Both the position numbers and the translations under genes were made by a program. From positions 1 through 7,164 of the forward strand of contig USHZ01000103.1 of NCBI GenBank assembly GCA_900554595.1: a DNA stretch of 7,164 bases, written 5' to 3'. This DNA comes from an uncultured Collinsella sp. Lineage in GTDB: Bacteria; Actinomycetota; Coriobacteriia; Coriobacteriales; Coriobacteriaceae. The notes beneath the pieces are model-generated. The model was not told the origin of the DNA and did not search any database. It saw nothing but the letters and a program-made list of their open reading frames with translations. This document shows, in pieces, positions 1 through 5,828 of this stretch. Position 1 is the stretch's first letter. Each line of letters opens with the position of its first letter.

Positions 1-45
1 TATATTGCACTTTTTGCGGGTATCGTCTAACCTATGGAGCCGCGA

Positions 46-82
46 TTGGCCATTTTGTACGTTTTACGTGCTAAAATGCCAA
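46..82 (+). promoter_or_regulatory. Long imperfect dyad / hairpin I upstream of mihF
   Basis: The left arm TTGGCCATTTT (46-56) is complementary to AAAATGCCAA (73-82) with one bulged C. Inside it, GTACGT (57-62) pairs with ACGTGC (66-71) around a TTT loop, with one G-T wobble and T72 bulged. By hand this gives about 16 base pairs. No T-run follows, so it is not an intrinsic terminator. It overlaps the candidate -10 element at 72-77, so in DNA it could be an operator. In RNA it would fold only if transcription starts upstream of position 46. The pairing is directly visible; the function is inferred. Confidence 0.5.
69..77 (+). promoter_or_regulatory. Candidate extended -10 promoter for the mihF operon
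   Basis: TGC followed by TAAAAT (72-77) is an extended -10 element, about 45 bases before the mihF start codon. The nearest -35-like hexamer is TTGGCC (46-51), but its spacer of 20 bases is long, so the match rests mainly on the extended -10. The same core GCTAAAATG occurs before holA, and TGCTATAGT occurs before rpsT. An earlier promoter outside the window, with mihF as part of a longer transcript, is also possible. Confidence 0.4.
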
Positions 83-113
83 ATATTGAATCAGATATAA
101 CCCAACTATTTGG
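79..113 (+). promoter_or_regulatory. Hairpin II overlapping the mihF ribosome binding site
   Basis: CCAAATATTG (79-88) pairs with CAACTATTTGG (103-113), leaving C106 bulged, for about 10 pairs around a 14-base loop. The pairing covers GG at 112-113, the first two bases of the mihF Shine-Dalgarno GGAGG. Its CCAA (79-82) is also the outer 3' arm of hairpin I, so the two stems compete for these bases. Regulation of translation is an inference; only the complementarity is seen. The stem is A/T-rich and may be weak. Confidence 0.4.
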
Positions 114-116
114 AGG
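112..116 (+). promoter_or_regulatory. Shine-Dalgarno of mihF
   Basis: GGAGG sits five bases before ATG at 122. It rules out the in-frame TTG at 110, which overlaps this site and would add four residues. It therefore fixes the mihF start at 122. Confidence 0.8.
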
Positions 117-121
117 TACGA

Positions 122-430
122 ATGGCACTCCCTCAGCTTACCGATGAGCAGCGTAAGCAGGCTCTTGAGAAGGCTGCCGCCGCGCGTCACGCTCGCGCAG
201 AGCTCCGTGAGCAGATCAAGAAGGGCGAGAAGTCCCTCGAGTCCGTGCTCAACTCCGATGATCCCATTGCTTCTCGCATGAAGGTTTCCACCCTCATCGA
301 GTCTCTCCCCGGTTATGGCAAGGCCAAGGCCGCCAAGATCATGGAGGAGCTCGGCATCTCCGCTACCCGTCGCGTCCAGGGCCTTGGCGTCCGTCAGCGC
401 GAGCAGCTCCTCGAGCAGCTGACCAAATAA
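122..430 (+). CDS. mihF: Integration host factor, actinobacterial type (mIHF)
   Basis: This 102-residue basic protein starts MALPQLTDEQR. It matches the actinobacterial IHF family, a nucleoid-associated protein unrelated in fold to the E. coli IHF/HU heterodimer. A charged alpha-helical N-terminal half (residues 7-45, rich in Lys, Arg and Glu) precedes an S13-like helix-two-turn-helix DNA-binding domain (about 53-102). That domain holds LPGYGKAKA (62-70) and the basic stretch RRVQGLGVRQR (83-93). In mycobacteria and Streptomyces the family binds and bends DNA, shapes the nucleoid and supports phage L5 integration. The mihF-gmk-rpoZ order is the same as in mycobacteria, which supports the call. 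Codons are strongly biased (CTC, CGT, AAG), suggesting high expression. The start is set by GGAGG at 112-116. The stop TAA directly abuts the gmk start codon. Confidence 0.93.
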   Translation: MALPQLTDEQRKQALEKAAAARHARAELREQIKKGEKSLESVLNSDDPIASRMKVSTLIESLPGYGKAKAAKIMEELGISATRRVQGLGVRQREQLLEQLTK

Positions 431-1000
431 GTGAGCGCTCAGGATTCAAAGCTCTTTGTGATTTCTGGACCGTCAGGCGCGGGCAAGGGCACGCTCGTCA
501 CTCGTGTGCGCGAGCGTCGCTCTAACCTGGGCCTGACGGTTTCGGCTACCACGCGAGCTCCACGCAAAGGCGAGGTCGATGGCGTCAATTATTTTTTCCT
601 GACGCGCGAGGAGTTCGACCGCCGCGTGGCAAACGGTGAGTTTGTTGAGTGGGCCGAGGTCCACGGTAACTGCTACGGCACGTTGGTGAGCGAGGTTCAG
701 TCCAAGCTCGCCTCTGGTTCGTCTCTCATCTTGGAGATCGATGTCCAGGGTGCCCTGCAGGTTAAGGAGCGTTTCCCCGAGGCCGTGCTGATCTTTATCA
801 AGCCACCCTCGCTCGAGGTGCTCCGCGAGCGTCTGGTCGGTCGCGGTACCGAGACGCCCGAGACGATCGAGCTGCGTATGGCAAACGCCGCCCATGAGCT
901 TGCCCTTGCCGACCGCTACGACGACGTCGTGGTGAATGACGATCTCGACCGCGCGACCGACGAGCTCGTTCGCGTTCTCGATATGCATGAAAGGATCTGA
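431..1000 (+). CDS. gmk: Guanylate kinase
   Basis: This is a 189-residue cytosolic kinase that converts GMP and ATP to GDP and ADP in purine nucleotide synthesis. The P-loop GPSGAGKGT spans residues 13-21. The GMP-binding segment is T40-T41-R42-A43-P44-R45 with the following GEVDGVNYFF, and E73 and Y82 match conserved GMP contacts. LEIDVQGA (101-108) is the family's acidic/Walker B-like motif. The Arg-rich lid includes RLVGRGTET. All expected motifs are intact and the length is near the usual 190-210. The start is GTG, immediately after the mihF TAA with no gap and no clear Shine-Dalgarno, so translation is probably coupled to mihF. In several Gram-positive and actinobacterial lineages Gmk is a known (p)ppGpp target; whether this one is cannot be read from the sequence. 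Confidence 0.97.
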   Translation: MSAQDSKLFVISGPSGAGKGTLVTRVRERRSNLGLTVSATTRAPRKGEVDGVNYFFLTREEFDRRVANGEFVEWAEVHGNCYGTLVSEVQSKLASGSSLILEIDVQGALQVKERFPEAVLIFIKPPSLEVLRERLVGRGTETPETIELRMANAAHELALADRYDDVVVNDDLDRATDELVRVLDMHERI

Positions 1001-1005
1001 GGTCC

Positions 1006-1287
1006 GTGTCCGTTGTAAAGCCTTGCATTGACGATCTTCTGGAGAAGACCGATCACAACCGCTTCCTGCTCGCTTCGCTTGCTTCCAAGCGCGCCTGCGA
1101 CATTAACAGCATGCTGCGCGGCCAGCACAACCGCGTGCTTGCCGTCCAGGATGTCGACGACATCACCATTGCGCTTTCCGGCGCCGATACCATCTCGATG
1201 GCTATGGACGAGATCGTCGACGGCGACATCTCCTATGACGAGGCCCGTTACGAGAAGGCGCTCGGCCACAAGGTTGCTGAAGCCTAA
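1006..1287 (+). CDS. rpoZ: DNA-directed RNA polymerase omega subunit
   Basis: This 93-residue protein matches omega, the small subunit that wraps the beta' C-terminus and helps assemble and stabilise core RNA polymerase. The hallmark region is seen as IDDLLEKTDHNRFLLASLAS (8-27), followed directly by KRA (28-30) and then INSMLRG. The Asp/Glu-rich C-terminal part is typical. The start is GTG, five bases after the gmk stop. Purine-rich AAAGGA (990-995) lies ten bases upstream and GAGG (999-1002) three bases upstream, so either could serve as ribosome binding site. Adjacency of gmk and rpoZ is widespread in bacteria, which supports the call. The TAA stop abuts the ATG of thiI. Confidence 0.95.
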   Translation: MSVVKPCIDDLLEKTDHNRFLLASLASKRACDINSMLRGQHNRVLAVQDVDDITIALSGADTISMAMDEIVDGDISYDEARYEKALGHKVAEA

Positions 1288-2532
1288 ATGGCAGCTCGCG
1301 TCTGCCTGGTCCACTATCACGAGGTTGGACTGAAGGGCAAAAACCGCGCACATTTTGAGCATATCCTCATGGATAACATTAAGGCGGCCTTGGCCGCCTT
1401 TTCCGTGAACGCCGTGTCTCGAATTTCCGGTTATATCCTCGTGACCTTTAACGAGCATCAGGCCGACGAGGCGGCGCGTGTCATCCGCACCGTCCCTGGC
1501 GTCGCCCGTGTGTCCCTGGCGTACCACACCAACCGCGACCCGCAGGAGTACTGCGCCGCCGCCGTCAAGGCGCTGCGCGAGTTTGGCCCCTTCGATTCGT
1601 TTAAGGTGCACGCCAAGCGTTCCAATACTGACTATGAGCTCACCTCGATTGATATCAATCGTCAGGTGGGCGAGGTGCTGTGCGAGGCCTTCCCTGATAA
1701 AAAGGTTCAAATGCACGACCCCGATGCGATGGTGCACGTACTGGTGGTCCAGGGTAGCGTTTACGTGTACGCGCGCTCCGAGCGCGGCGTGGGCGGTCTG
1801 CCGGTGGGTTCTGCCGGCAAGGTGGTGACGCTTCTGTCGTCGGGCATCGATTCTCCGGTGGCGACCTGGATGCTCGCGCGTCGCGGCGCGGTGTGCGTGC
1901 CGGTACATTTCTCCGGTCGTCCGCAGACGCCCGACACGAGCGAGTATTTGGTGCAGGACATCATCCGTGCGCTTGAGCCGGGTGTCCAGATCGGCCGCCT
2001 GTACGTGGTGCCGTTTGGCGACTGCCAGCGTGAGATTTCGGTCACCTGTCCCAGCAACCTGCGCGTGATCATGTATCGCCGCATCATGTATTCGGTTGCC
2101 GAGCGCATTGCGCATATCGAGGGCGCCAAGGCCATCGTGACCGGCGAGTCGCTCGGTCAGGTTGCCTCCCAGACGCTCGAGAACATCATGGCTGTTAACG
2201 AGGCTGTGAAGATTCCCGTGTTCCGTCCGCTCATCGGGTCTGACAAGCAGGAGATCATTGCGCGCGCTCAGGAAATCGGTACGTTCGATATTTCCACTGA
2301 GGCGGCGCCCGACTGCTGCACGCTGTTTATGCCGCGTCGTCCCGAGACGCACGCCAAACTCGATGCCGTGCACGAGGCCTGGGAGCTGTTCGACCACGAG
2401 GAGATGATCGAGCGCTTGCTTAAGCAGACCGAGTACATCGACTTCTCCAGCAACACGTATAAGGCCCCTAAGACCTTAAAACGCAAACATTCGGAGCTTG
2501 CTCCGCGTGAGATTTACCAAGATCACGAGTAA
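1288..2532 (+). CDS. thiI: tRNA 4-thiouridine synthase ThiI (rhodanese-less)
   Basis: This 414-residue enzyme belongs to the family that adenylates U8 of tRNA for sulfur transfer to make 4-thiouridine; some members also feed sulfur to thiazole synthesis. Domains in order are an N-terminal ferredoxin-like part with YHEVGLKGKNR (near 10-20), a THUMP domain (about 60-165), then the PP-loop ATP pyrophosphatase domain. GLPVGSAGK leads into LLSSGIDSPVA, with the PP-loop at 184-189. GESLGQVASQT begins at 286, and DCCTLF holds the cysteines C343-C344. The PP-loop reads SSGIDS rather than the usual SGGxDS. There is no C-terminal rhodanese domain (E. coli ThiI is 482 residues), as in Bacillus. Sulfur relay would therefore need another protein; no cysteine desulfurase lies in the window. 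The start ATG abuts the rpoZ stop, with only a distant AAGG upstream. Confidence 0.94.
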   Translation: MAARVCLVHYHEVGLKGKNRAHFEHILMDNIKAALAAFSVNAVSRISGYILVTFNEHQADEAARVIRTVPGVARVSLAYHTNRDPQEYCAAAVKALREFGPFDSFKVHAKRSNTDYELTSIDINRQVGEVLCEAFPDKKVQMHDPDAMVHVLVVQGSVYVYARSERGVGGLPVGSAGKVVTLLSSGIDSPVATWMLARRGAVCVPVHFSGRPQTPDTSEYLVQDIIRALEPGVQIGRLYVVPFGDCQREISVTCPSNLRVIMYRRIMYSVAERIAHIEGAKAIVTGESLGQVASQTLENIMAVNEAVKIPVFRPLIGSDKQEIIARAQEIGTFDISTEAAPDCCTLFMPRRPETHAKLDAVHEAWELFDHEEMIERLLKQTEYIDFSSNTYKAPKTLKRKHSELAPREIYQDHE

Positions 2533-2542
2533 TTGCCTGCAT

Positions 2543-2575
2543 AGACCGACGATGCGCCTGTATCGTCGGTCTTTT
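2543..2575 (+). terminator. Intrinsic terminator after thiI
   Basis: AGACCGACGAT (2543-2553) is a perfect 11-base inverted repeat of ATCGTCGGTCT (2562-2572). A further C-G and G-T pair can close a four-base loop. The stem runs into TTTT (2572-2575). It begins ten bases after the thiI stop and marks the end of the mihF-gmk-rpoZ-thiI unit. Confidence 0.9.
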
Positions 2576-2576
2576 G

Positions 2577-2732
2577 CTATCTGGTCAAATGATGCCAAGA
2601 TGTTCATTCGCTGACGTGTGCCTGAATAAATGGACACTTTTCCGCAAGGTTTTGGTCAGCTTTTGGTTTGACCGCGAAAGCTGGTTTGTCCATGTGACTC
2701 GTTCGGCTGCGCTTTCCTGACACGATGGTGCT
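2577..2732. promoter_or_regulatory. Intergenic control region before comEA with short repeats
   Basis: The terminator-to-comEA gap holds no plausible gene. Repeats seen are: CAGCTTT (2657-2663) with its inverse AAAGCTG (2677-2683); GGTCAAA (2583-2589) with its inverse TTTGACC (2667-2673); GGTCA (2654-2658) inverse to TGACC (2669-2673); TTTTGGT twice, 11 bases apart (2650 and 2661); TGGTTTG twice, 18 apart (2664 and 2682); and TGGACA (2631-2636) inverse to TGTCCA (2687-2692). TTGACC (2668-2673) resembles a -35 box, but no good -10 follows at 16-19 bases. A competence-gene promoter with operator sites is expected here, but I cannot place it. Confidence 0.4.
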
Positions 2733-2738
2733 GGGAGG
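2733..2738 (+). promoter_or_regulatory. Shine-Dalgarno of comEA
   Basis: GGGAGG lies seven bases before ATG at 2746. It excludes the in-frame ATG at 2725, which is upstream of this site and has no ribosome binding site of its own. Confidence 0.85.
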
Positions 2739-2745
2739 TTTTGCT

Positions 2746-3456
2746 ATGGCGCAGCGCGAGCAACACGAACGGGTTAAACGGATGGACCGCTGGGCAGAAA
2801 AGCTGCTCGGCCATAAGGCGGTGGTCGTGGCGATCCTGGTTGTCATTGCCGCCGCGAGTGGCTTGGCGATGGCAAGTTTTAATAGCCGGTCCGGTGGCGT
2901 GTCGTTTGAGCGTAGTGATGAGGCGAGCGCCTCGGATGTGCGCGGGTCCGGGGATGCGTCTGCTGATGATGCCGATGAGTCTTCGGCCAAGAGCTCCTCT
3001 GCTGCCGAGGTGTACGTCGATGTGGATGGCGCCGTTGTGAGGCCTGGCGTGTATCGGCTCAAAGATGGAGCACGGGTGTCCCAAGCGATCGATGCCGCCG
3101 GAGGGCTTACGGCCGAGGCGGATGTGACAGGGCTCAATCGGGCATCCAAGGTCGCAGACGGACAAAAAATATACGTACCTAAGGTGGGGGAGCAGCAGGC
3201 GGTTGCCGCGGACGGTGGAGCCGATAACGGAGCTGTTTTGGCTTCGGGCGCAAATGATGTGGCGGGGCTCGTCAATATCAATACAGCGAGCGCGGCGGAG
3301 CTGCAGACGCTTTCGGGCATCGGGCCTTCTATGGCGCAGTCGATTATCGATGAGCGGACAAAGAACGGTGCTTTCGCCTCAGTCGATGACCTGATGCGCG
3401 TCTCGGGAATCGGTGAGAAGAAGCTCGCCAAAATCAAAGATTGCATCTGCGTATGA
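2746..3456 (+). CDS. comEA: Competence protein ComEA, membrane-anchored DNA receptor
   Basis: This 236-residue protein has the ComEA layout. A basic cytoplasmic N-terminus (1-24) is followed by one membrane helix (about 25-43, AVVVAILVVIAAASG). Then comes a low-complexity Ser/Asp/Ala linker (about 46-87) and an SLBB domain (about 88-148, from EVYVDVDGAVVRPGVY). After a second linker, a C-terminal helix-hairpin-helix DNA-binding domain starts at LVNINTA (175-181), with hairpins LSGIGPS (189-195) and VSGIGEK (219-225). The known role is to bind double-stranded DNA outside the membrane and pass it to ComEC. The last residues are DCICV, an uncommon Cys-x-Cys ending. Codon use is looser than in mihF or rpsT (ATA, GTA, ACA occur), suggesting low expression. 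The stop overlaps the comEC start (ATGA), so the two genes are co-translated. Confidence 0.93.
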   Translation: MAQREQHERVKRMDRWAEKLLGHKAVVVAILVVIAAASGLAMASFNSRSGGVSFERSDEASASDVRGSGDASADDADESSAKSSSAAEVYVDVDGAVVRPGVYRLKDGARVSQAIDAAGGLTAEADVTGLNRASKVADGQKIYVPKVGEQQAVAADGGADNGAVLASGANDVAGLVNINTASAAELQTLSGIGPSMAQSIIDERTKNGAFASVDDLMRVSGIGEKKLAKIKDCICV

Positions 3457-5750
3457 GTGCGTCCGAGCGCGAGCATGTGATGCCACCTCGACCATTGATG
3501 CCGTGGACGATGGCACTTTGTGCCGGCTTGTGTGTGAGCTGTGGCTTGGTACTAAACATGGCGGCCGATTTGCTGTTGGGAGAGCGGGCAGTGCCCGTCA
3601 CGTTGCTTATGGCCATTCCCGTTGCGGCTGCGGCTTGCATCGTATTGGCTCGGTCCTGTATACGCCTTGTGCGGTGGAGACGATGGCTTTATGCCGCGGG
3701 CCTTGGCTTCGTGGCGGGGGCGGTCGTGTCCGCGGGTTGGGCGATCGGGGCGCTGCGTGCTTCGAGCGCACTGGATAATCGGGCTGCGAGCAGTCTCGAG
3801 TTTGTTGTGCACGGCGACCCCTCCATCAGTGACGGTGCGTACTCCTATACCTGCGATGTGTATGCGGGCGAAAGGCGTTTGGGTCAGGTGCGGCTGTCGT
3901 GTGATCGTGAGTTCGACGCCGGTTCGCATGTACGTGCTATCGGTCGAATTTCGCGCTTTGAGAACGATGCGTATGGGCGCTCACGCCTGCTTCGAGGCGA
4001 GCTTCGAAAAGTGAAGGCCATCCGGTTGGTGTCGGTCGATGAGGGCTCTCCGGGGCCGCTTCTTCGGCTCCGAAATGGGCTGCTTGCGTCCATCGCTCCC
4101 GCGACCGACCCGGCGCGTTCGCTCATAGCCGGTGTTGTCTGCGGTCGTTCGGCCGAGCTGCGCGCCCAGCCGGCGGGCGACTGGTTTTCGGTGACGGGAA
4201 CGGCGCATCTTATCGCCGTATCGGGCAGCCATTTGGCTATCGTGGGTTTTGTAATCGAGGTTGTATTGCAAAAGACTCGGTGTTCACGCGGTCTTCAAAC
4301 GGCGATATTGGCGATAACGCTTGTTGGTTACGCTGCCTTTACGGGCGCGTCACCCTCGGCAGTGCGCGCGTGCTGCATGGTGTTCGCGACGCTTGTCGTA
4401 AACGGCGCGGGGCGTCGCCGGCATGGCGCATCGGCACTCTTCGTAACCATGTCCATCTTTGTACTGCTGCGGCCGACGGTGCTGTTCGAGATGGGCTTTC
4501 AGCTTTCATGTGCCAGCGTCTTTGCCATCCTGTGCTTTTGCCCGTACGTCACCTATGCTTTGGGGGAGCTGGGTGTGCCGACGGGCATTGCCGGCATGCT
4601 TTCCGTCACACTGTGCTCGCAGTTGGCGACACTTCCCATTACCATTCCTGCCTTTGGTACGGTCTCGCTCATTGCTCCGCTGGCGAATGCGGTCATCGGT
4701 CCGGTGGTGAGTGTACTGCTCGCTGTTTCGATTGTACTGGTTCCCTTTTCGCTCGTGGCGCCTTTGCAATCATGGGCACTCGTTGTGCCCATGATTGCCG
4801 CACGCTGCGCGTTGTTCTTTGAGCAGTTATTTGCCGCCGTGCCGGGTGCATCCGTGAGCGTGCCGCCCGATAGCATGTGGATTTATCTAGTGCCGTGTTT
4901 GCTGGCGGTTCTGCTGGCCTGGTGGCCGCGTCCCCGTGCACGTCCTATGGCGTTAGGGCTTGCATGCCTGGTGCTCTTGGCTGCGATTCCGTACATCTAC
5001 TGGGATCGATTCGCTCCGCCTTCGGTGACGGTGCTCGATGTTGGCCAGGCCGATGCCATTCTTATCCGCCAAGGTGGGACCGTGGCGCTCGTCGACTGCG
5101 GGCTCGATGAGCGAGTGGTGAGCGCGCTGGTTCGCAATAACGTCCACCATATCGACGCCGTCTTCGTGACACATTGGGACGAAGACCATTGGGGTGGTCT
5201 TCCCGATGTGCTCGATCAGTTTTCGGTTGGAACCATTGTGGTCGCGGCCGATGCCCTTGACGGCGCGCCTGCTGAGGTCCTGAATCGCTCCGGCGTAACG
5301 TATCGGCAGGTGGCTTGCGGAGACATAGTCGATATCGGCTCATTTTGCGCCCGCGTGATGTGGCCATTCGAGTCCGTGGATGGCGAGGGGAATGAGGACT
5401 CGCTTGTCCTGCTGCTCTCCTATGCTCAGGAAGGCAAGAGCCTGCGCGTGCTCCTCACTGGTGATGCCGAGCTCGATCAGGAGCGCGAGTTTGTACAGGA
5501 GGTGGGTGATATCGATGTGCTCAAGCTGGGGCATCACGGCTCAAAAGTTTCCGTCGATACAGACCTGCTGGGCACGCTTAAGCCCGAGCTCTCTATCGCG
5601 AGCGAGGGCAACCGTTACGGCCATCCATCCGATGCCTGCATTGCTGCGGTTCGCGATGCGGGCGGCGTATTCGCTTGCACCGTCGAACATGGAGACATTT
5701 CCGTCTCGCCGACCGCGAAGGGCTTTGCGATGCGATGCCAGCGACCGTGA
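3453..5750 (+). CDS. comEC: Competence protein ComEC/Rec2, DNA uptake channel
   Basis: This 765-residue membrane protein should carry one DNA strand into the cell. Three N-terminal helices (about 18-36, 47-66, 78-100) precede an OB-like extracellular region (about 105-200). That region holds C134 and C150, which could form a disulfide as reported for the equivalent loop in Bacillus. The Competence core follows, with TGTAHLIAVSGSH (248-260), GASPSAVRA and several more helices. The C-terminal metallo-beta-lactamase-like domain has LDVGQADA (528-535), HWDEDH (574-579), TGD (669-671), GHHGS (693-697) and a late RYGHPSD, so the metal-site motifs look intact. The length is typical. ATG at 3453 overlaps the comEA TGA. 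No good Shine-Dalgarno precedes it, so coupling is likely. ATG at 3480 is an alternative start. Bacillus has comEB between comEA and comEC; here it is absent. Confidence 0.95.
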   Translation: MSASEREHVMPPRPLMPWTMALCAGLCVSCGLVLNMAADLLLGERAVPVTLLMAIPVAAAACIVLARSCIRLVRWRRWLYAAGLGFVAGAVVSAGWAIGALRASSALDNRAASSLEFVVHGDPSISDGAYSYTCDVYAGERRLGQVRLSCDREFDAGSHVRAIGRISRFENDAYGRSRLLRGELRKVKAIRLVSVDEGSPGPLLRLRNGLLASIAPATDPARSLIAGVVCGRSAELRAQPAGDWFSVTGTAHLIAVSGSHLAIVGFVIEVVLQKTRCSRGLQTAILAITLVGYAAFTGASPSAVRACCMVFATLVVNGAGRRRHGASALFVTMSIFVLLRPTVLFEMGFQLSCASVFAILCFCPYVTYALGELGVPTGIAGMLSVTLCSQLATLPITIPAFGTVSLIAPLANAVIGPVVSVLLAVSIVLVPFSLVAPLQSWALVVPMIAARCALFFEQLFAAVPGASVSVPPDSMWIYLVPCLLAVLLAWWPRPRARPMALGLACLVLLAAIPYIYWDRFAPPSVTVLDVGQADAILIRQGGTVALVDCGLDERVVSALVRNNVHHIDAVFVTHWDEDHWGGLPDVLDQFSVGTIVVAADALDGAPAEVLNRSGVTYRQVACGDIVDIGSFCARVMWPFESVDGEGNEDSLVLLLSYAQEGKSLRVLLTGDAELDQEREFVQEVGDIDVLKLGHHGSKVSVDTDLLGTLKPELSIASEGNRYGHPSDACIAAVRDAGGVFACTVEHGDISVSPTAKGFAMRCQRP

Positions 5751-5758
5751 TGCTGACG

Positions 5759-5788
5759 TTGGCGCTGGACCAACCCCTGGGCTAAAAT
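5759..5788 (+). promoter_or_regulatory. Candidate promoter for holA
   Basis: TTGGCG (5759-5764), an 18-base spacer and TAAAAT (5783-5788) form a reasonable housekeeping promoter about 40 bases before the holA ATG. The ten bases GCTAAAATGG at 5781-5790 share their first nine with the mihF leader. No terminator separates comEC from holA, so read-through from comEC is also possible. Confidence 0.5.
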
Positions 5789-5828
5789 GGCACGGTACGA
5801 ATTCGAGTGTGTGCGAGAGGGGAGCGCA

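Noticed and set aside
5..33. TTGCAC with a 17-base spacer to TAACCT as a promoter
   Set aside because: The -10 matches the consensus at only three of six positions; too weak to report as a feature.
110..121. TTG at 110 as the start of mihF
   Set aside because: It would overlap the Shine-Dalgarno GGAGG, and the family N-terminus MALP begins at 122.
916..2397. A 493-codon open frame on the minus strand opposite rpoZ and thiI
   Set aside because: It lies wholly opposite well-supported genes, has a low-complexity His/Arg-rich product with no recognisable domain, and arises because G/C-biased codons on the other strand rarely produce stops.
2604..3476. A 290-codon minus-strand open frame opposite comEA
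   Set aside because: The product is Ser/Ala/Pro-rich without a domain and mirrors comEA codon composition; no ribosome binding site or promoter stands out on that strand.
4280..4822. A 180-codon plus-strand frame inside comEC
   Set aside because: It is an alternative reading frame of the conserved ComEC core; the ComEC frame carries all family motifs through this stretch, so there is no sign of a frameshift.
5787..5828. ATG at 5787 as the start of holA
   Set aside because: It overlaps the candidate -10 box, has no ribosome site, and adds residues not typical of delta; 5829 has a strong purine-rich site.
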